64,000 bases of DNA from Cunninghamia lanceolata (Eukaryota > Streptophyta > Pinopsida > Cupressales > Cupressaceae). The stretch covers positions 620,001 through 684,000 of the forward strand of contig BSBN01000297.1 in the NCBI GenBank assembly GCA_027924645.1. Reading direction: 5' to 3'. Each line of letters opens with the position of its first letter. Position 1 is the first letter of the stretch. This document shows positions 1-11,662 of this stretch, piece after piece. Under the pieces are notes generated by a model, which searched no databases, was not told where the DNA came from, and saw only the letters and a program-made list of their open reading frames with translations. Made by a program: the position numbers and the translations under genes.

Positions 1-2
1 TC

Positions 3-1919
3 AAAGAGGAGACATCCATTAGGAAAAGATTTCAACCAATACTGGCAAACACCAACTTGTGGTTGGAAAGTAAAGGAATTAAGTTGAAAGAGTTCCTTAC
101 AGGGTCTGAAGAAGAAACACATGAGCAAATAGGTAAGAAGGTAGAGAACCGAACTAAAAACAGGAGTGACACCCCTTCCTCCTCCAAGATACACAAACCA
201 AAGATCAAATTTGTATCTAAAGGAGGAAAGAAAAAGGGAACCACAGAGGCTTCTGACGCCACTAAGTCAGATGTTGAAGATACTAATGATGATCAGATGG
301 AAATTGAAGATGTTGAGACTGAAGAACAAAATGTTCAAAGGTCTAAGACAAAGGTATCTGGTGAAGTTGTACAAGGTGAAGATGAAGATACAGAGGTAGA
401 GTGACTTGATGGTTCCCCTTAGACTCCAGTGAAAGATCTTTCCTCTGAGACATAAGTTCTTACACCTCCTCCTCATGTTCCAGTTTCTGATAGTTTGCCA
501 GTGATTTCAAGTGTTCCTGTTTCTCCAATTTTTGTTGTTTCTTCTGACAATACGCCTCCATCCATGAAAGCTAGCTTTGGAACTGTTTTTGATTCTTCTG
601 GTTCTATTCCAAGCTTATCTTCCCCATCTTTTGATATTGGGGAACAAACTGTTTTAGAGAACCTTTTGGATGCATCACAAAAGGTTGTTGAAATAGGTGT
701 TGTGTTTACCAACACAAGTCCAATTGTCACTATCACTGGCACGAATATAGATACAGCCAAGTAAGTAGTGGATCCCCCTCCAGCTGTTGATACATCTATA
801 CTTCCTCCATGGCTATCTACCTATACTCCAAAGAGGAAGAAGCAAGCCATCTCACCTGATGAGATTGACATTGAAAAGTTGTTGCCCGTGAAAGCAAAGA
901 ACCAGAAGAAGAAGCCTAAGACTGTTTCTAGGCTGGTCACTGAAAAGGGAATCAGATATGCCGAAATTGCCAAACCTCCTGAAGATGCCACGGTTGATAC
1001 TTTTGACATGAGTAATTATGTCATCTCAAGGGTTGAGCTTGGTAAAGTGACTCATGAGGGTGTCAAAGCAGATTTCCAGACCACTGCTAGTACCCTACTT
1101 GAAAAGTATGATGAAGCCAAGAGGGAAAAGGAGCAATACAAAGCAAAAGCAGAACAACTGGCTGCTGTCCTTTAGAAAATAGTGAAGTCATTAGAAATAG
1201 TAGAACCAATGGCAGTGACAGTGGAAGATCCCCTGATATAGAAGGTTGAAAAAGCCCAAGCCAGAGGCAAGATAGTGGGGGATGTAGTGGAGCGGTTGTT
1301 GGCTCAAGGACGAGTTCTGCAAAAAATTGCTGTGGAAAAGAAAGAGAAAATGGACAAAGCTAAAGCTGAGCTAGACAATCTGGTAGATCTACTTTCACAA
1401 GAGCTGCAAGATCAGGAAGAAAGCCTAGAAGAGTGGATAGATATGAAGAAGATCAAAATTAAGAATCTAATCACTATCGGGGTCAGCACCAACAGGGAAT
1501 CATATCTCAAGACCAAGGAGACTCTAGCTCATCGTATTTTCATAATAAAGAGTCTACTTGAAGATCTGTGCCAAGCTCGAGAAGCTAGCGAAGATAGTGA
1601 TGTCACACTCCTACACCGGCTAGAAGAACTTCCTTGCACCTTGACAAGGGAAGATCATAGTTTCCTCACAGCACAGGAAATGATAAGTTCTTTTGAAGAA
1701 ATGGTACAAAAGAAATTTGAAGAGGAAGCTCCCTCAGTGCTCTTAATGGATAACCTATATGATCAACATTCGACTCTGGAGAATCTGAAGGATAATTTAG
1801 ACAAGCATGAAAAGGTGATAAAGGTGATGAAAGATTCAATTCTCTGAGCTCGCACCATCTCTGAAAACATAGCAAAACCAGATGCATGCGAGATGTCAGT
1901 CGTTCAAACTATGTACTAG
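3..1919 (+). pseudogene. Coiled-coil protein of unknown function, 3' part (family X, copy 1)
   Basis: One reading frame (codons starting at positions divisible by 3) runs from the window edge to a TAG at 1917-1919. It is interrupted only by stops at 402 (TGA), 420 (TAG), 453 (TAA), 762 (TAA), 1173 (TAG), 1239 (TAG) and 1845 (TGA); I see no frameshift. The protein starts with a segment ending WLESKGIKLKEF, then a Lys/Glu-rich acidic linker, a Pro/Ser/Thr-rich stretch (about 480-800), a conserved block with PPWL, KKKPKTVSRLVTEKG and a VELGKVTHEG motif (about 800-1060), and a long heptad-rich coiled coil (1060-1850). The block order matches the - strand gene at 23583-26927 (PNWL, RMSRMVT, IDLGPSTAEG, then coiled coil), so the two are one dispersed family. 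I do not recognise a named domain. An LTR-like sequence lies directly downstream, so it is probably the extra ORF of an LTR retroelement (inference). The 5' part is outside the window. Confidence 0.6.
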
Positions 1920-2132
1920 AACTTCCTGAGAAAAAAAGATGGAGGAAGCTAGTGCCTTAGCTTGTTTTTCTTAGATGTTATGTAAATTGAATTTTGTTTT
2001 GGACATCTACACATGTAATTTTCCAAAATGTAATTACATGTGAAACAAGAGAAGTCATAAGTCAAATAGGACTCTCTTGCTGAATAAGTCAAAGTAGTTG
2101 TAGATTTCCTAAATTTTCTCAAGGTCTTTCCC

Positions 2133-2140
2133 TATAAATA
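2133..2140 (+). promoter_or_regulatory. TATA box of the LTR-like sequence
   Basis: TATAAATA in CCCTATAAATAAAGG, followed about 30 bp later by pyrimidine/adenine-rich sequence suited to a transcription start. It supports reading 1950-2865 as an LTR. Confidence 0.5.
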
Positions 2141-2824
2141 AAGGGGGCCTCTTTTGTATTGTCTATTGCAAGAAAACTCTGGCGAATTGAGAAGCAAATC
2201 AAGACTTTGTGTTTTTTGTGAAAATCAATATTCAAATACTTATCAATACAAGAAAGCAAGTTCAATTCCAATCTTTGTCTTGGGATTATTTGTGTTGTGA
2301 TAGTTTTGTTCTTACGTCTTACTATCATAATCTTATTTGATAATAATTGAAGTGTGGAGTTTGTTTCAAGTGATTGAAGAGTGCTCTTAATTTGATTCTG
2401 ATAAACTTTGTGTTATCAAATCAGTTGTGGGTTATATGTTCATGTTTGTGAGAATACAATAGTTTGGAGACTTTGTGCTGCAAGTTGTTATATTCGATTT
2501 ACTTTTATCATCTTGAAGAGGAGTGAAGACTTTGGGCTGCATTCTACTTCAAATAGTTCCGTTCACAAGTAGTAAGTGAGGTAACAGAAAACTTTGTGTT
2601 TCTGTGATTTTGTGATAATTTATAAGTCTTATATCAAGAGTTTGAAATATAAACATCTATTCTGAAAAAAGAGAATGAGATGAGATGGAACCACCACAAA
2701 CATAGTTTTTAGTGTACATAAATTTCATAAGTTGTTTGGTTTGCAAAAGTCAAGTAATTAGAGGGAACCTCCCCTTGCTGAGAGGAGAGACTTTGTCTCA
2801 TCATAGCTGTGGCTGATATACCCA

Positions 2825-2852
2825 TTTTGCCGTTAGCGAGTTAACGGCAAAA
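2825..2852. repeat. Perfect hairpin, 11-bp stem
   Basis: TTTTGCCGTTA and TAACGGCAAAA flank a 6-nt loop. It sits just inside the proposed right end of the LTR-like block. Confidence 0.7.
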
Positions 2853-2986
2853 TATTCACCCAACAATATACTAATTGATAATGCTTTTACCATATTGCCC
2901 CAAAAACAAAAGGGAAAAGCAAACAAAAGCAAAGCAAGTAAAGAAAAGAAAAAGTTGGGTCCCTATTTTTCTAGGGCAAAATGGGG

Positions 2987-3010
2987 CGTGTTGTGTAACC
3001 ACACAACACG
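2987..3010. repeat. Perfect hairpin, 10-bp stem
   Basis: CGTGTTGTGT, loop AACC, then ACACAACACG. It lies in otherwise featureless sequence between the LTR-like block and the repeats at 3150. Confidence 0.75.
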
Positions 3011-3149
3011 TTTCTTTTCCTTGCCTTACCCTTTTATTTTACTCCTTTGGCCTACCTTTAGCCGGTGATTTCTCTCCTTCACTAACCAAAACTTGCCTTA
3101 GCCAATTTTCACCTTGGTTTTGCTTTTCTTACTTGCCTCTATTGGCAAT

Positions 3150-3570
3150 ACCCCTGATTGGTGAACTTGCCAGTCGGAGAATTGGCGGGTTCGCAAACTA
3201 CACATTTTGTTGATAAAGGCAACCTTTGGTCTTGCTTTTGTGTTAACAAATTTGAAGAATGTCTTCCCGCTTGGCCCATTTTTCTTTGTCAGTGAATTCA
3301 CTGATCGACGAACCATTTGGTTCGCAAACTTGACATTTTGCCGACAAATCTTCCTTTCTCTTTGTTTCTCCCTTAGTCACTTTTTGACTTCTTTGAACCT
3401 TCCCTTAGTGGGTGAACCGGTGGGTTTGCGAACTTGAATTTTTACCGACTTCTTTCATCTTTTCTTTTTTCCTTAACAACTTTGAAGAATGCCTTCCCTT
3501 TACTTAGTCAGTGAACTGGCTAGTCGGCCAACCAGCGGGTTCGTGAACTTGACATTTTGTTGACTAAGGC
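3150..3570. repeat. Four imperfect tandem units of about 115-130 bp
   Basis: Each unit has a G/C-rich core like GGGTTCGCAAACTTGACA followed by TTTTG(T/C)(T/C)GA, with cores near 3187, 3320, 3425 and 3538. Between them is a shared spacer resembling TTTGAAGAATGTCTTCCC. The units have diverged strongly. Similar AAGTTC...GAACC phrases recur at 27340-27540. Confidence 0.55.
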
Positions 3571-4689
3571 TGAAAAACTAAGGTAAAACTTGGAAATTTC
3601 TAGTTTTTTACTTGGGATTTTTGGGGATTTTTACAAGGAAAACACCCATACATGAAGAACATTAGGCACTTAAGCAATTTTTCAAGATTTTCAACATTTT
3701 CAAGATTGGGCTATTTGACTTTGGGAAGGGCAAAATATGTCAACAATCACATTCCCTCATAATCAACTTAAAATATTATTGCAACATCATTAGGAGCCAC
3801 ATGAAATTGAATTTTTTGGTACATAAAGTCACTCCAAAGGTTTTATAATTTCAACTACATCACAGATCAATAAGGATCTTAGAAGATGTCTAGAATAATA
3901 AATAGAGGTTTTCAAAGTATTAACATTATCTTAGTACTTGTTTTATTATAGGCATAAATGTAGATTGTGCACAAATAATGATTGCGAAGTAGCTAGTTTG
4001 GTAAAACAATCAATTCTATACATGCCTTGACCATTACATAACCACCAAAATAATGAAAGCCACACTTTTGTTAGATGTAGAGAACATATACATGAAATAA
4101 ATAGGCATGACTTTTAATGTGCCAGATCTTATAAGGAGGCTTCCAACGCATAGCAAAGGATTCTGAGGCACTACTTAGCCAATATACTTCTAATGCACTA
4201 CTTATATGCATTAGAAGGATATTGGCTAGGTTCAAAGGATAGAGATTTTTATTGCAAGCATTTGGACAAGTAAAACTTAGTTATTATGACAATAAAAACT
4301 TGACAATGAACATAGAGAAACTAAGTAGTTGTAATCCTTCTCTATGACTTGTTTTATATCTAATACATTCATGTAAATGTGTTAGTTGGGCTACTACAAA
4401 CTAGTTTCTCCTCTATTTTAAAGCTTATAGGGTAATAACTTGAGTATTGTATGTGTGTTTGTTTGTTTGGATGCTTGTTATGATTTATCTTGCACAACTA
4501 ACTCACTTTTAGGATAAAATTTGATCATTCTAATAAGATTAGCTAATAAACTTCAATGATTTATAGTTTCTAAAAATCATTTGACAAAACTAGAGATCAT
4601 TTTAGTATCAAAGTAGGTTACTAATTGTAGAAAAATTGAGTAGAATTGAATTGTATGACAGTGAAAATATCTTGAAAGGATAAGAACTT
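3571..4689. other. No gene seen; AT-rich decayed sequence
   Basis: No reading frame with a recognisable domain on either strand. The one clear structure is the inverted repeat at 4176-4228. It is probably old transposon sequence, but I could not assign it. Confidence 0.4.
4176..4228. repeat. Short foldback with 22-bp arms
   Basis: Arm 4176-4197 begins TAGCCAATATACTTC and pairs with 4207-4228, with one mismatch in 22 and a 9-nt loop. The size is like a miRNA precursor or a tiny foldback element; nothing else supports a miRNA. Confidence 0.65.
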
Positions 4690-5059
4690 GCTACCTAGCA
4701 ATTTGGAGATTGGAATGCGTAGGCAGAATCAAAAATCAAGAATGGAAGGAGACTTAAATGCATGAATGACCACATTGGAGAGCTATGTAGAAGAGGTTAT
4801 GAATAACTAACAATGAGTAACTCAGCAATAAGAACATGTAACTCAACAACAAGCCCAAATTGTTCAAGATCAATCATCCACAAATATATTGGTGTGTACT
4901 CTAACTAAGAAATTTACAAATTTTGGGGTCGATGAAGGAGAGAATAAGAGTAACAAATAATTTTTTGCATGAAATAGATGTTGAGAGGAATGTGGTAAAA
5001 TTTGAAATTAATCCATCAAGATTGAAACTAAAGTAGAAATAAAAACTTTTGAGGGTCAA
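4690..5059 (+). pseudogene. Ty3/gypsy gag fragment (weak)
   Basis: A broken + strand frame ends in IETKVEIKTFEGQ at 5021-5059, resembling the conserved start of the gypsy gag capsid region (a K-V-E-I-x-x-F-x-G pattern). Gln-rich codons lie upstream. It stops exactly where the LTR at 5060 begins, so it was probably cut by that insertion. It is too short and broken to assign to a lineage. Confidence 0.35.
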
Positions 5060-5420
5060 TGTTATGAACCCCATTCTCCTATATGGGTAGGTTGTATTAG
5101 TAGGGTGCATATGCTTTGTATGTTACCCATAATATTAAATAAAGGTGGATGCATATGCTTTGTAAGTCATCCCACTAGTTAGTTAGAATAAAGTAATTTT
5201 ATCCCACATACATAGGATGATAGGATTTGTCTTTGGCAAGACTTTATATATTGTAATGACTTCACAAATGGAAGCTACCTTGGATATTTGTAATTGGATT
5301 GTATGCTCTATTGGGAGGTTGCCCCCTTGAAGTGGCAATGTGAAGATGATAAAAGTATCCTATTTATCTCATTTCTTATTGCTATGTGTTGATTTTATTT
5401 TGTCTTGTAGGTTCATTACA
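5060..5420 (+). mobile_element. LTR, probably copia-type, 361 bp
   Basis: It starts TGTTATGAACC and ends GGTTCATTACA (TG...CA). A TATA-like TTTATATA lies at about 5253 and an A/T-rich tail follows. A primer-binding-site-like sequence comes directly after it, so it is a 5' LTR on the + strand. I found no partner LTR; the element is probably truncated at or before 5997. Confidence 0.6.
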
Positions 5421-5422
5421 AG

Positions 5423-5436
5423 TGGTATTAGAGCTC
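5423..5436 (+). other. Primer-binding site (initiator tRNA-Met type)
   Basis: TGGTATTAGAGCTC two bases after the LTR end. The usual plant initiator-Met site is TGGTATCAGAGC, so there is one transition. Confidence 0.6.
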
Positions 5437-5997
5437 TTTCCACGACCATTTTATAAGCACATTTACTAGCTTAGAGCCATTTGTAATTTTCCATTATATA
5501 CTCTCACCTCGCCTTAGATGGTTCTTAGCGATTAGAAAGTGGTTATAGTTGTAAGTGCACTAAATATGTTACCTGAGTTTTGCTAAAAAAATTCCTTTCT
5601 AACTTAGTTTTTTTTTATTTTTAGGTTAAAACCTTGTGCTAAGGGTTTTCAAATATCCTCAGAAGAGTTGTCATTCTTAGCAAAGTTGGATTCCCCATAA
5701 AGGGTCTAATCAAGTGAGAAGTATTTTGGCTCCAATACCCAAGCCTCAGACAACCTTTGTATAAAGCCATGTGCTTCCACGTACCTTCAAGTATATCAAA
5801 AGACCCCTAGGATTTTTTTGCAACCTAGCCCTAGGTAACCTTCAACCATCTAAATTATGTGATGCATTTGTAAGTGATTAGCTCTAGCAAGTTACCATGT
5901 AACTCAAATATGCAATAGTAGGCTATGAGTACAATCCTATTCCTCCATAGTTAGTACTTTGAAATATTAGACTGACACCATTTATGAATAGGATAAG
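5437..5997. other. No gene seen; internal sequence of a truncated element
   Basis: It follows the primer-binding site and is cut by the giant-LTR element at 5998. Both strands are full of stops and I see no gag motif. It may also contain part of element B, whose integrase end abuts the other side of the same insertion. Confidence 0.35.
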
Positions 5998-6892
5998 TGT
6001 AATGCCCATAGGTGTTTGTGCCTTTCTCTTTGTTGCCTTTGGTGTACCGATGTTGTACAATATTTTGTTGTGTTATTTTGTATTGTATATTGGTGATCAC
6101 TAGTTAATACCAATGTTCAATTTGGATCTTGATGTTTATATTTGAACATATGAGACTCTTATATATGTGTATGTGATTATATTATTGGAGTTTCAGCTTC
6201 ACTATTTTTTATTTAAATATTATGTTGGGTGGGTAGATATGATTTCCTTCAGTATGATTATTTTAAATGATTAATTGCATCTTGAGTGTATTATTAGAAT
6301 ACATGATTTAGCTTAAATGTGCATACTAGATGGTTAATATTTAGTTATGTAATTTATGTTATTTGCTTCGGCTATTGTTACATATTGGACAAATGCATGT
6401 AATATTTGCAATGAGTGTGCAAGAAATTATAGGATATTGACCAATGACTGGTATGTGGAGAATATCAACATGGATATCACTTAGTCACTTTACCTTAGTG
6501 TTTCCTTGATGTCAAAACCTGTGAAACCTCATCTGAATTGAATTTGATTCTGGATCCACCTTGTGTTAGACTGGTAAAACATCTTTTGGGGTGTACTTAA
6601 TTTTATCACTTGTGTGATTTTGCTTGTGCTGGTATGTGCGGAATGAATTGCGATGTTTTGGAAATCACTGAATTATGTTGTGTATTTCTAGTTTAGAGAA
6701 AAACACTTTTAAATGATTTAATTTTGTGTTTAGAAATATTTTAATTGGAAAGGCATTTTATTTTAATTGCTTGGTGTTTGGAAATAGATGTAATTCTATT
6801 TGAAAAGAAATATTTAATTCTAGATTAATGTTTTAGTGAAAATTAACTTGGGGGTAATGAAGAATTAGTGTTAGCCTAATCCTGATTAGTGG

Positions 6893-6900
6893 TATATAAG
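6893..6900 (+). promoter_or_regulatory. TATA box, 5' giant LTR
   Basis: TATATAAG, conserved at 14297-14304 in the 3' LTR within GTGGTATATAAGGG. Confidence 0.6.
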
Positions 6901-7751
6901 GGAAACAGGCTTTGTTTTATTTCATTATGCATTATTGGAATTTTAGGAGAGAAAAATTGGAAAAACAAGACTTATTTCAAACCCTCTTTGAAGAATTGGA
7001 ATTTTGCTTGCTTGGAGTTGCTTGAATTTGAAAGTTGATTAAAGAGAAAGTGTCTGCATTTGGATTTGAAATCCATTGAGGTAATCCTTTTCTTGTTTGA
7101 ATTAAAATTAAAATTTTTATTTAAATTTTTAAGTTGTAAGAATTTAGAATTTTGGAAAACTAAATTTTCAACAAAGGTCATGGCAAAATTTTTTAGAATG
7201 CTAATTTTTATTGGAAAAATGTGTTGTTGGGTAGGTTAGGCTAAAAGAGGTATGCTTGCAATTTTGAATTTTGCATTCTTCAAAAAACATGAAAATTATG
7301 TGACTTTTCTTGTTTTATCTTTAAAGTTAAAAGTGAATTGTTGGTCTATTTTAGACCAAGAGGGTATTCTTTGATTTTTGAATTTTCTTGTTCTATAAAA
7401 ATGTGAATTTTTGAGTGTGATTTTAGGAAGGATGCTCCAAGATCCATCAATGGTGGACCTTGGACATTCAAAAATTTATTTTATTTTATTTTTGTGGAAT
7501 TTGAATTTTGTGAGTGTTGCATGATATGTGGAACAATTGATTTCCCCATGGTTTTAATTTTGGAAGTGCATTGGGATGCATGTTTTATGGGAAAACTGCT
7601 CATTTCCTATTCATAGGCTTCTAAAAAGTTGACCCTTGAATTGTAGAGGATAGGGGATATCTGTAGGAGGCTTAGGGTGGCCAACTACTAGGCAAGTGTG
7701 TGTTGTAGTTTGAGAAAAATCCCTGTACTTGTGGATGAGGTGTATTTTTGG

Positions 7752-7962
7752 GATATGACCCCCTTACATGCAGTAAGTGTGTGTGTCTTGCATATGATCC
7801 CTTTACCTGAGGTAAGCGTCTATGTATCTTGCATATGATCCCGTTACCTATGGTAAGTGTGAGTGTCTTGCATATGATCCCCTTACATGTAGTAAGTGTG
7901 TGGGTCTTGCATATGATCCCATTACCTATGGTAAGTATGTGTTTTTATTATAATTGATCCCC
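7752..7962 (+). repeat. 39-41-bp minisatellite, six units, in the 5' giant LTR
   Basis: CATATGATCCC-like cores at 7752, 7791, 7832, 7871, 7910 and 7952, each followed by TTAC...GGTAAGTGTGTG-like sequence. The same six-unit array is in the 3' LTR at 15099-15345. Confidence 0.8.
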
Positions 7963-9246
7963 GTTACCTCTGAAAAGCATTCACTAGGTAAGTGCTTACT
8001 TGAGACCTTTGTGGTTTGTTTTACTTTCTAGCTTGGTTATGGAAAACCAAGGGAAAGTTCACCCCAGTGTCTTAGCTACCCTCCCCTGGTACTTGTTTGG
8101 TTGGATTGTGAGTATTTGACCTTATGTTGAGACAACCCTTGTTTTCTAGATAGTCACACAAACAAGGATGCTATCCTACATCCAGTTTTGTTTTCCTATT
8201 CTAGTATTTATTGTTCTGTATGATTCTTGTGTATTTGAGATGTTGTTTTGGGACTTTGGCACTTGTGTGAGTGTGACTTTATGATAGTGTATCCATGATC
8301 ATTTTCTCTGTATCTTGGGGGTTGCGTAGAGTTGCATAGACATCTATTGCGCTCGACAATGGTAATATAATATGGAGGTGGGTAAAACTCCCACATTGGT
8401 CCTCAAGATGATATTTCAGGAGCTGGATGGTTCTTTGTTCATTCTTGGCATTTTAGCTATATGGTATTATGTGCCTATTGGAGCACTTTGGAGGTGGTCT
8501 ATTATTATATATATTCATGCCTTGCATATTTTACTCATTAGAGTGTGATTCTTCCATGTTTGGGAAGTAGCCTTCATCATGTTGTGATCTTTTATGTCAT
8601 CATTTGGTTGGAAAATGAATCATGTTTTGGATGGAAATTATCATTTTGTAACATTATCTTATGTGATGAAATGGTTAACTAAGGATGTTGAGTCCTCCAT
8701 TTTATATGATGTACTTATATTATGCCATGTTTATGGATTGGGTTGATTCTACCCACATTATGATTAAGATTTCCATGACTGGTTTTGGCCTAATTCAACG
8801 TTGGTGTCGAACGAGCGTGTCATTCTGTTTGGAATTTCTCTTATTTGACATATATGTTAGTATATTGGAAAATGGCTATATTTCTATATTTGATGGATTT
8901 CATGCTTTTGATATTAGATAGCATGTTTTTTTATGGTTGTTTATTGGATGCCATGTGATTTGGATCCTTGTGGATGTATCATTTTGGTGAGGTGTCTGGT
9001 TGACCCTCCGTTCAGTATGTAGATCAAATGTTGACATTGTTTGGTGTGTTGGCCACATGTCGATATTTGGTGGCTTTTGATTTTTTGAGAGGTGTTTCCT
9101 TGGTGTTCACCCTCTCCCTAGTTCCTTGGTGTTTGCACTTGCCTTGTGTGTCGATCTCCATCCTTGTTGGAGAGCATTTTTGACATGCTTGTGCATTGTC
9201 ATACTTGAATGACTTTTGGGAATATTGTTTTGCCTTCTAAGTGTTT

Positions 9247-10758
9247 GTGTTATGTCAGAAATTGTCCTGCTACATGGAATGACACAATTTCACATAGTTT
9301 AGCTCCTCTCCTTTAGTGTCATCTTGCCTTTTTTTGTTTTTGGCCTACCTAAACCCTGATTGACCTATATCTAACTGAAGAAATGTCCTATTCTGAAGCA
9401 ACTGTTGACTAAACCTATGAACTAAGTTTGGATTTTGGATATTTTGGACCTCTTAAATGCAGATCCTAGGTGAAAACTAGGGTCTGGACTAGGGCGCCCA
9501 TGCCCTTATCCTACCTTAATTTTCTAGATCTTGAATTTTGGGGTGGTGTCGGCTTGTGCCATGCACCTCGGGATTCTGATTTCAAATTTTGGTTTTTGTG
9601 AGATGTTGACATGTTATTTTAAATATTTAAATTTCTAAGGTTAGGTATTTAAAGAGAATTGAAAATCATTTTATCACACACAATCTATATGCAAGCTTAC
9701 TATGCCAAAATTTTGCTGCTTTTGCCATTGAAGATCAATACTTTGTTGAAGATCTTGGAAGTTATTTGAATTTGCTATCATGGAGATATTTGATGGAGAT
9801 TAGGAATCAAGATCTTGAGTCTATCTTGCTCTTCCTAGGGTTTTGTCAAGCCCTTTGTATGATTGGGCGAAGGGTTGAAGCCTCCAACTTGAGCTTGGGA
9901 ATCCTCCACAGATATGATTGCCTCGCCTTTTTGTTCTATAAGTCTTCATTTCAATCATCTCCTTGAGGTGATGTTGTTGTTGTTTCCTTGAGTGAAGCAA
10001 TGTGTTGATCTTTACTTGATGCTTGAGTCATCTATGGTTTTACCTTTTCTGCATACACACATGATTTATGAGCACATACATCTTTAGGTCTTTATCATTG
10101 GTTATTGTTGAGGTAGAAATACTAAATATGAGGCTTGACTGAGGCAAGCTCCTATATAGCCACAACCGTCTTTATCCTCCCTTTGTATGTGCATGTCATA
10201 TTTGAAAAGATCTAGTGAAAAGGAGTGGAAGAAAGAGAGGTATTGCAAATACAGTCATCATAGAACTTTGAGTTTCGACATTGAGAAATAATTGGGACAC
10301 TGGGGTGGGTACCCTAGTCTAAATGGGCATTTAATTCTGGATTTGGAACCCTCTATAGACAATCTAACATCAGGTACAGAAGATTTTAGTTGTTGAAAAC
10401 TTTTTGGACATTGGGGTGGGTGCCCTAGTCTAATAGGCCCTCAATTTCTGGGTACATACTCACTGTGATCCCTGCTCTGCATTTCTGTAATCTGTTTGTC
10501 AATATCTGTGCCAAAAATCTATTTGTTATCACATACTTTGCAATTGGGGTTTCTAGCTAGTTGATTGCTTAAAGCTTGTTAAAACCTAATTGGGGCATCT
10601 AATCAATCACAACAAACATAAAAAGGTAATAAGAATTAGTGGCTTGATCATTCATAGTGAGCAAGCTCGGTTCCTATGTCCCAATATTTAGTGAGTGAAA
10701 GAGGGGCTTGATTCTATTTAGGCAAACTATCATTGTCCCACTTTTTCCATTAAATAGT
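9247..10758. other. 1.5-kb segment present only in the 5' giant LTR
   Basis: The LTR copies align up to AAGTGTTT (9240) and again from AAGGGGTT (10760); the 3' copy joins these directly at 16635-16645. GTTTGT occurs at both edges here, so either the 3' copy lost the segment between 6-bp repeats or the 5' copy gained it. Inside, a phrase GGGGTGGGT(A/G)CCCTAGTCTA occurs twice (about 10303 and 10413). Confidence 0.6.
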
Positions 10759-10866
10759 TTGTAAGGGGTTCTTGAGTGTTTCTGGGGTTTGTAGTGGCCT
10801 TGGGGAGGGGTGATAGTTGTTCCAGAACTTGTGCCTTTGAGATAATTTTGTTCAAGCATTGTTTAG

Positions 10867-10960
10867 GGACACTAGCACCCCAGGTGGACTACATCACCCA
10901 GAAGGGACTCTAGTACTCTAGGAGGACACTAGCACCTAGGAAGGACACTAGCACCGAAGT
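10867..10960 (+). repeat. Short GGACACTAGCACC array (5' LTR)
   Basis: Copies of (A)GGACACTAGCAC with variable tails, spaced about 19 bp. The array is longer and more regular in the 3' LTR (16745-16880), where a 38-bp double unit is repeated. Confidence 0.65.
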
Positions 10961-11662
10961 CAAACAATAGAGCTAAGTGCTAGAGTCCAAGAAAAGCTCT
11001 AGAGTCCTAGTTTCATGTTGTCATCCTGTTTCACATTGTGGTCCTTGAGCCTAAGGATAGCGAGTATTTCTTAACATTTTTTGAGGAACCTTTCTATACA
11101 AAAGTTGATCCCCTTGGTCCTTTGAGTCCTCCCATATTTTTATCTTGACTGGAAATGATGTATTTTGGGAGTTATGACCATTTTGCTTTGCGCTGTGTCA
11201 TCTGGTTGTCATTATTTTTGGTGAAGGTTGTGATCCTCCTTGTGGACCCCCTTCTTGAGTAGGTTATTCCATGTGCTTGGAGGTTATGTGGTGTCGTGAT
11301 GAGATGGATTTAAGGTGATTATCTCCCTCATCCTATCCCAAGTGGTTGTGAGAGTGTGAGGACATGGATTGGCATCTGACCTTCATCGTGGAAGTGAGCT
11401 CCATTTTCTCATAGGTTATCACGGTGACCTTGTCACATGATTGGTAAGTCTTTTTCTGGTGTCTTTTTGGTGTGTTTGAACCTTGAGTGGTCATTGTGGT
11501 TGTTTTAGTGTCATGTCCTGGAGTGTCGTCATGGGACATTGTGATGATTCTAGCAAGTGATTGTGTAATTGGGACATGTGCATGTCACAATTACATCACA
11601 AAAAATTGTTCATCCTCTTTTTGTTTGTTAATGTTTTAGTGTAAAAGTTGGGACATTACAGT

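Larger units (their letters stand above)
1950..2865 (+). repeat. LTR-like sequence downstream of family X copy 1
   Basis: A purine-rich tract (1928-1948) comes before it. It contains TATAAATA, then a T-rich leader with at least five copies of a (G/A)ACTTTGTG motif (about 2210, 2405, 2467, 2586, 2787), and ends near CCCAACA at 2865. A perfect 10-bp inverted repeat, ACATGTAATT/AATTACATGT, lies at 2011-2041. The same ACTTTGTGTTG motif occurs downstream of family X copy 2. The layout suggests U3-R-U5 of a 3' LTR, but no partner LTR is in the window and the TG/CA ends are uncertain (a start at 1976 is equally possible). Confidence 0.4.
5998..11660 (+). repeat. 5' LTR (5.66 kb) of the giant-LTR element
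   Basis: Similar along its length to 13373-17580 (about 90% by eye), for example the shared blocks at 6430/13830, 6890/14290 and 8140/15510. It has about 1.5 kb (9247-10758) that the other copy lacks. The TATA box lies about 900 bp in, so U3 is about 0.9 kb and R+U5 about 4.7 kb, unusually long. A minisatellite (7752-7962) and a short array (10867-10960) lie within it. Short open frames here (for example 8685-8921, 9766-9966) are not genes. Confidence 0.85.

Noticed and set aside
7752..7962. Regular repeats with near-constant spacing, CRISPR-like at first sight
   Set aside because: The whole 39-bp unit is repeated with no unique spacers, it is inside an LTR, and the DNA is plant nuclear.
9247..10758. 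Nested insertion with its own terminal repeats
   Set aside because: Apart from the 6-bp GTTTGT at its edges I see no inverted or direct terminal repeats, so it is kept only as an unresolved indel.
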